From Nocardioides thalensis (lineage in GTDB: Bacteria > Actinomycetota > Actinomycetes > Propionibacteriales > Nocardioidaceae), in the NCBI RefSeq assembly GCF_013410655.1, contig NZ_JACCFP010000001.1:2255501-2319500 (forward strand): 64,000 nucleotides of DNA. Direction: 5' to 3'. Position numbers and translations under genes: made by a program. This document shows, piece by piece, positions 57,361-64,000 of this stretch (its first letter is position 1; each line of letters starts with the position of its first letter). The notes beneath the pieces are model-generated. The model saw nothing but the letters and a program-made list of their open reading frames with translations. It was not told where the DNA came from and did not search any database.

Positions 57361-58187
57361 CCGCCGAGCCCCCGCAGCTCGTCGTTGGCCCGCTCGACGG
57401 CGGCGCGCATCGGGCCTGCGTCGGGCCCCTGCCGCAGCACCCCGCGCGACGAGCTCGCGGCGACGTACGGCGCCGAAGCCCCGAAGATGCGCCGGATGTC
57501 CGCCGTCGTACCGCCCTGCTCGCCGTAGCCGGGCGCCAGGATCGGCCCGTTGAACGCGAAGTCGAGGCCCGAGCCGTCGATGGTGGCGCCGACCACGGCG
57601 CCGTACGAGCCGAGCGGGGTCTCCCCCGCGTTGAGCTCGCGCAGGTGGTCGAGCATCGTGGCGGAGACCGTGCGGCCCTCGGCGGTCACCGCCTCCTGCA
57701 CCTCGGGGCCCTCCTTGTTGGAGGTCGCGGCCAGCACGAACAGCCCGGCGCGGTGCACCCGCGCGGCGTCGACGAACGGTTGGAGAGACCCGAACCCGAG
57801 GTAGGGGCTGACGGTGATCGCGTCGGACGCCAGCGGCGACGCGGGGTCGAGGTAGGCGTCGGCGTAGGCCTGGGACGTCGAGCCGATGTCTCCTCGCTTG
57901 ACGTCGAGCAGTACCAGGGCGCCCGCGGCGCGGGACTCGGCGATCACTCGCTCGAGCACCGCGACGCCGCGGCTGCCGAACCGCTCGTAGAACGCCGACT
58001 GCGGCTTGATCACGCTGCAGTACGGCGCGACCGCCTCCACCGCGCTGAGGGCGAACTTCTCGAGCCCGGCCACCGTGTCGTCGAGCCCCCAGTCGTGCAG
58101 GAGCGACGCGTGCGGATCGATGCCCACACAGAACTGGCCCCGCTCGGCGAGGGCGGCGACGTAGCGCGTGCCGAAGGTCTCCGTCAT
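57357..58187 (-). CDS. pyrF: Orotidine 5'-phosphate decarboxylase (type 2)
   Basis: 276 aa. VLLDVKRGDIGSTSQAYADAYL holds the catalytic Lys/Asp set. FCVGIDPHASLLHDWGL and the length mark the longer mycobacterial-type (group 2) enzyme. It makes UMP from OMP. It begins 1 nt after the pyrD stop. Confidence 0.95.
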   Translation of the reverse strand: MTETFGTRYVAALAERGQFCVGIDPHASLLHDWGLDDTVAGLEKFALSAVEAVAPYCSVIKPQSAFYERFGSRGVAVLERVIAESRAAGALVLLDVKRGDIGSTSQAYADAYLDPASPLASDAITVSPYLGFGSLQPFVDAARVHRAGLFVLAATSNKEGPEVQEAVTAEGRTVSATMLDHLRELNAGETPLGSYGAVVGATIDGSGLDFAFNGPILAPGYGEQGGTTADIRRIFGASAPYVAASSSRGVLRQGPDAGPMRAAVERANDELRGLGG

Positions 58188-58188
58188 G

Positions 58189-59269
58189 TCAGAGCCCTCC
58201 CAGGACCCGGCGCGGCCACAGCGGGCCGCCGTAGATGAAGCCCGTGTAGGCCTGGAGCAGGGTCGCGCCGGCGTCGAGGCGCTCGCGGGCGTCGTCGGCG
58301 GTCGAGATGCCGCCGACGCCGATCAGCGTCAGATCCGGGCCGACCCGGTCGCGCAGCAGCCGCATGACCGCGGTCGCCCGCTCCCGCAGCGGCGCACCGG
58401 AGAGGCCGCCGGCTCCAGCGGCCTCGACCTCGGCGGCCGGCGTGCGCAGCCCCTCGCGGCTGATGGTGGTGTTGGTGGCGATGATCCCGTCGAGGCCCTG
58501 CGCCCGTGCGAGGTCGGCCACCCCGAGCACGTCGTCGTCGGCGAGGTCGGGTGCGATCTTCACCAGCAGCGGCACCCGGTCGGGCCGGGTCTCGTCGGCC
58601 ACCTCGCGCACGTGAGCGAGCAGCGGTGCGAGCCGCTCCACCGCCTGGAGGTTGCGCAGGCCCGGGGTGTTGGGCGAGCTCACGTTGACGACGAGGTAGT
58701 CAGCGTACGGCGCCAGCAGGCGGGTCGACGTCTCGTAGTCGGCCAGCACCGCCTGCTCGTCGTTGTCGGGCACGACCTTCGACTTGCCGATGTTGATGCC
58801 GAGCACCGGCCCGCGCCCGGGCTTGCGCTCGTGCGCGGCGCCACGACCCGCCAGGCGGCGGGCCACCGCGGCGGCACCGTCGTTGTTGAAGCCCATCCGG
58901 TTGACGACCGCGCGGTCGTCGGCCAGCCGGAACAGCCGCGGCTTCGGGTTGCCCGGCTGGGCGAGGGCCGTCACCGTGCCGATCTCGACGTGCCCGAAGC
59001 CGAGCGCGCCCAGCGCGTCGTAGCCGATCCCGAGCTTGTCGAAGCCCGCCGCCAGGCCGAGCGCGTTGGGGAACTCCAGCCCCAGCGCCTTCACCGGAGC
59101 GGACGTACGCCGCACTGCCGCCAGCCGGTCCGCTCCGCGCAGCGCCGGGCCCGCAGCGCGGATCGCGCCGAACGCCAGGTGGTGGGCCCGCTCCGGGTCG
59201 ACCCGGCGGAGGCCGTGCCGGAAGAGCACGTCGTAGGGTTTCGAGGCTCCTCGCGTCGCTCGTCGCACC

Positions 59270-59277
<8 letters not shown>
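58189..59277 (-). CDS. pyrD: Quinone-dependent dihydroorotate dehydrogenase
   Basis: 362 aa from GTG 59277. Class-2 (membrane-associated) DHODH. Core signatures: [59 protein letters not shown] with catalytic Ser, and the FMN site [18 protein letters not shown]. The first 13 residues ([13 protein letters not shown]) are encoded by a palindromic repeat, and family similarity begins at [11 protein letters not shown], so a GTG at YDV (59230) is an alternative start. The 5' end overlaps carB by 8 bp. Confidence 0.94.

Positions 59278-59278
<1 letters not shown>
59237..59278 (+). repeat. Palindromic repeat copy E at the carB/pyrD junction
   Basis: The plus strand reads GGTTTCGAGG ... CCTCAACCACC with an inner imperfect palindrome. 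It is related to copies A-D but more divergent and in opposite orientation. It carries the carB stop and the pyrD GTG. Confidence 0.6.
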
Positions 59279-62604
<3,326 letters not shown>

Positions 62605-62605
<1 letters not shown>

Positions 62606-63750
62606 CAGGCGCCGCCTCCCATGAGGTCGCAGAATCGGTCGAACAGGTAGGCCGCGTCGTGCGGTCCGGCCGCGGCCTCCGGGTGGTACTGGACGGAGAA
62701 GCTCTTCAGGTTGCCGTCGGCGTCGCGCAGCTCGAGGCCCTCGACCACGTCGTCGTTGAGGCAGACGTGGCTCACCGAGGCCACGCCGTACGGCGTCTCC
62801 GTCGGCTCGTCGAGCGGGGCGTCGACCGCGAAGCCGTGGTTGTGGGCGGTCACCTCGACCTTGCCGGTCGTGCGGTCCATGACCGGCTGGTTGATGCCGC
62901 GGTGCCCGTACTTCAGCTTGTAGGTGCCGAAGCCGAGCGCCCGCCCGAACAGCTGGTTGCCGAAGCAGATGCCGAAGTAGGGCAGGCCCTGCTCCAGCGC
63001 CCCCTGGAGGACGCCGATCTGGTCCTTGGTCGCCGCCGGGTCCCCGGGGCCGTTGGAGTAGAACAGCCCGTCCGGCTGCACCGCGAGCACGTCGTCGAGC
63101 GTCGCGGTCGCTGGCAGCACGTGCACCTCGATGCCCCGCTCGCTCATGCGCTGCGGGGTCATCTCCTTGATGCCGAGGTCCAACGCGACGACCCGGAACC
63201 TCGGTGGTCGAGGAGGCGCCCCAGCGCCGTCACGAGACCACGCGGGCACGACGTACGCCTCCGTCGTGGAGACCTCCGAGGAGAGCTCGGAGCCCTTCAT
63301 CTCCGCCGACGCCTGCACCCGCTCGAGCAGCCGGGCCGGGTCGGTCTCGGTGGTGGAGATGCCGACGCGCATCGCGCCCCGCTCGCGCAGGTGGCGGGTC
63401 AGCGCGCGGGTGTCGATGCCGCTGATGCCGACGACGCCCTGCTCACGCAGCTCGTCGTCGAGGGAGCGCCGCGAGCGCCAGTTGCTCGGCACCCGCGCGG
63501 GGTCGCGGACGACGTAGCCGGCGACCCAGATCCTCCGGGACTCCGGGTCCTCGTCGTTGACGCCGGTGTTGCCGACGTGCGGCGCGGTCATCACGACGAC
63601 CTGGCGGTGGTACGACGGGTCGGTCAGCGTCTCCTGGTAGCCGGTCATGCCGGTGTTGAAGACCGCCTCGCCGAACGTCTCGCCCTCGGCGCCGTAGGCC
63701 TCGCCCCGGAAGGCACGCCCGTCCTCGAGGACCAACAGGGCAGGCTTCAT
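62605..63750 (-). CDS. carA: Carbamoyl-phosphate synthase small subunit (glutaminase)
   Basis: 381 aa. The N-terminal domain (~1-165) has [17 protein letters not shown]. The class-I glutaminase (~185-375) has [16 protein letters not shown] with catalytic Cys 262, and [13 protein letters not shown] with the His/Glu. Residues ~171-182 ([12 protein letters not shown]), in the linker between the domains, are encoded by a palindromic repeat identical to the one in carB. AAGGAG precedes the ATG. The stop shares one base with the carB start. Confidence 0.97.
63206..63239 (-). repeat. Palindromic repeat copy D inside carA
   Basis: 34 bp, identical to copy C in carB. Same strand and same reading frame, encoding [11 protein letters not shown]. 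The flanks of C and D share little. Confidence 0.85.
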
Positions 63751-64000
63751 GCGAGTGCTCCTTCCAGCACGGTCGGCTTGCCACGCAGCAGCGTGGCGAC
63801 CACCGAACCGGTCAGCTTGCGGTCGTGCCAGGGGTTGTTGCGGGACAGCGACACCGACGCGGCGCGGTCGACGACGACCTGCGCGGCGGGGTCGACGAGC
63901 GTCAGGTTGGCGGGCTCGCCCACCGCGATCGGGCGGCCGTGGGCGCGGTCACCGTGGTCGAGCCCGGCGATCCGGGCAGGCCGCTCGCTCATCACCCGGG
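63747..64000 (-). CDS. pyrC: Dihydroorotase, C-terminal part (5' end beyond window)
   Basis: The last ~84 codons of a gene entering from the right edge. [17 protein letters not shown], then [15 protein letters not shown] and [29 protein letters not shown], are the C-terminal signature of dihydroorotase. The stop overlaps the carA start by 4 bp (63747-63750), consistent with a pyrC-carA-carB-pyrD-pyrF operon. Confidence 0.92.
   Translation of the reverse strand, partial: RVMSERPARIAGLDHGDRAHGRPIAVGEPANLTLVDPAAQVVVDRAASVSLSRNNPWHDRKLTGSVVATLLRGKPTVLEGALA

Overview
The window is a 64-kb stretch of a high-GC actinobacterial chromosome, most like Nocardioides and its relatives. Supporting signs are a mycothiol-type DinB-fold enzyme, an actinobacterial integration host factor (mIHF), a PriA that has lost its helicase motifs, RibBA, and strongly G/C-biased third codon positions. 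I see no phage, plasmid, transposase, IS or CRISPR content. It is a housekeeping region, tightly packed, with many 1-4 bp stop/start overlaps.

Layout. (1) 1-4335, minus strand: HAD phosphatase, a 63-aa protein, tlyA, nadK and recN (cut by the left edge). (2) 4413-5940: a DUF1015 gene convergent with a divergent SSB paralogue. (3) 6062-11655, minus strand: a complete rrn operon (16S-23S-5S) with promoter, antitermination-like leader and terminator, and no spacer tRNA. (4) 11809-21412, minus strand: an unbroken arginine operon argC-(ACT protein)-argJ-argB-argD-argF-argR-argG-(Nudix)-argH. A candidate ARG-box pair overlaps the argC promoter. (5) 21510-24859: a mycothiol-type enzyme, a membrane beta-propeller protein and an amidohydrolase. 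(6) 24887-31833, minus strand: translation genes infC-rpmI-rplT-SpoU methyltransferase, a PAS histidine kinase, and pheST; infC has an ATC start and a leader terminator. (7) 32118-36268: an SseB-like protein, a PLP enzyme with a P-loop kinase-like partner, a secreted propeller protein and a PH-like membrane protein. (8) 36252-41121, minus strand: hisG-hisE and riboflavin genes ribD-ribE-ribBA-ribH behind an FMN riboswitch. (9) 41202-47892: a secreted protein, rpe, an ABC exporter with XRE regulator, a LigD-type polymerase, and an ECF sigma factor with a membrane partner. (10) 47896-55826, minus strand: rsmB, fmt, def, priA, metK, coaBC, rpoZ. (11) 55838-64000, minus strand: gmk, mIHF, a membrane protein, and pyrF-pyrD-carB-carA-pyrC (pyrC cut by the right edge).

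Most noteworthy: a family of short palindromic repeats that lie inside reading frames. Two identical 34-bp copies encode the same peptide in the interdomain linkers of CarA and CarB. Two more form the C-terminal tails of RibE and RibBA. A fifth, divergent copy supplies both the carB stop and the pyrD start. Other points of interest are a CASTOR-like ACT-domain protein embedded in the arg operon, a probable attenuator before infC, and many genes whose -10 box sits 6-8 nt before the start codon, suggesting leaderless transcripts.
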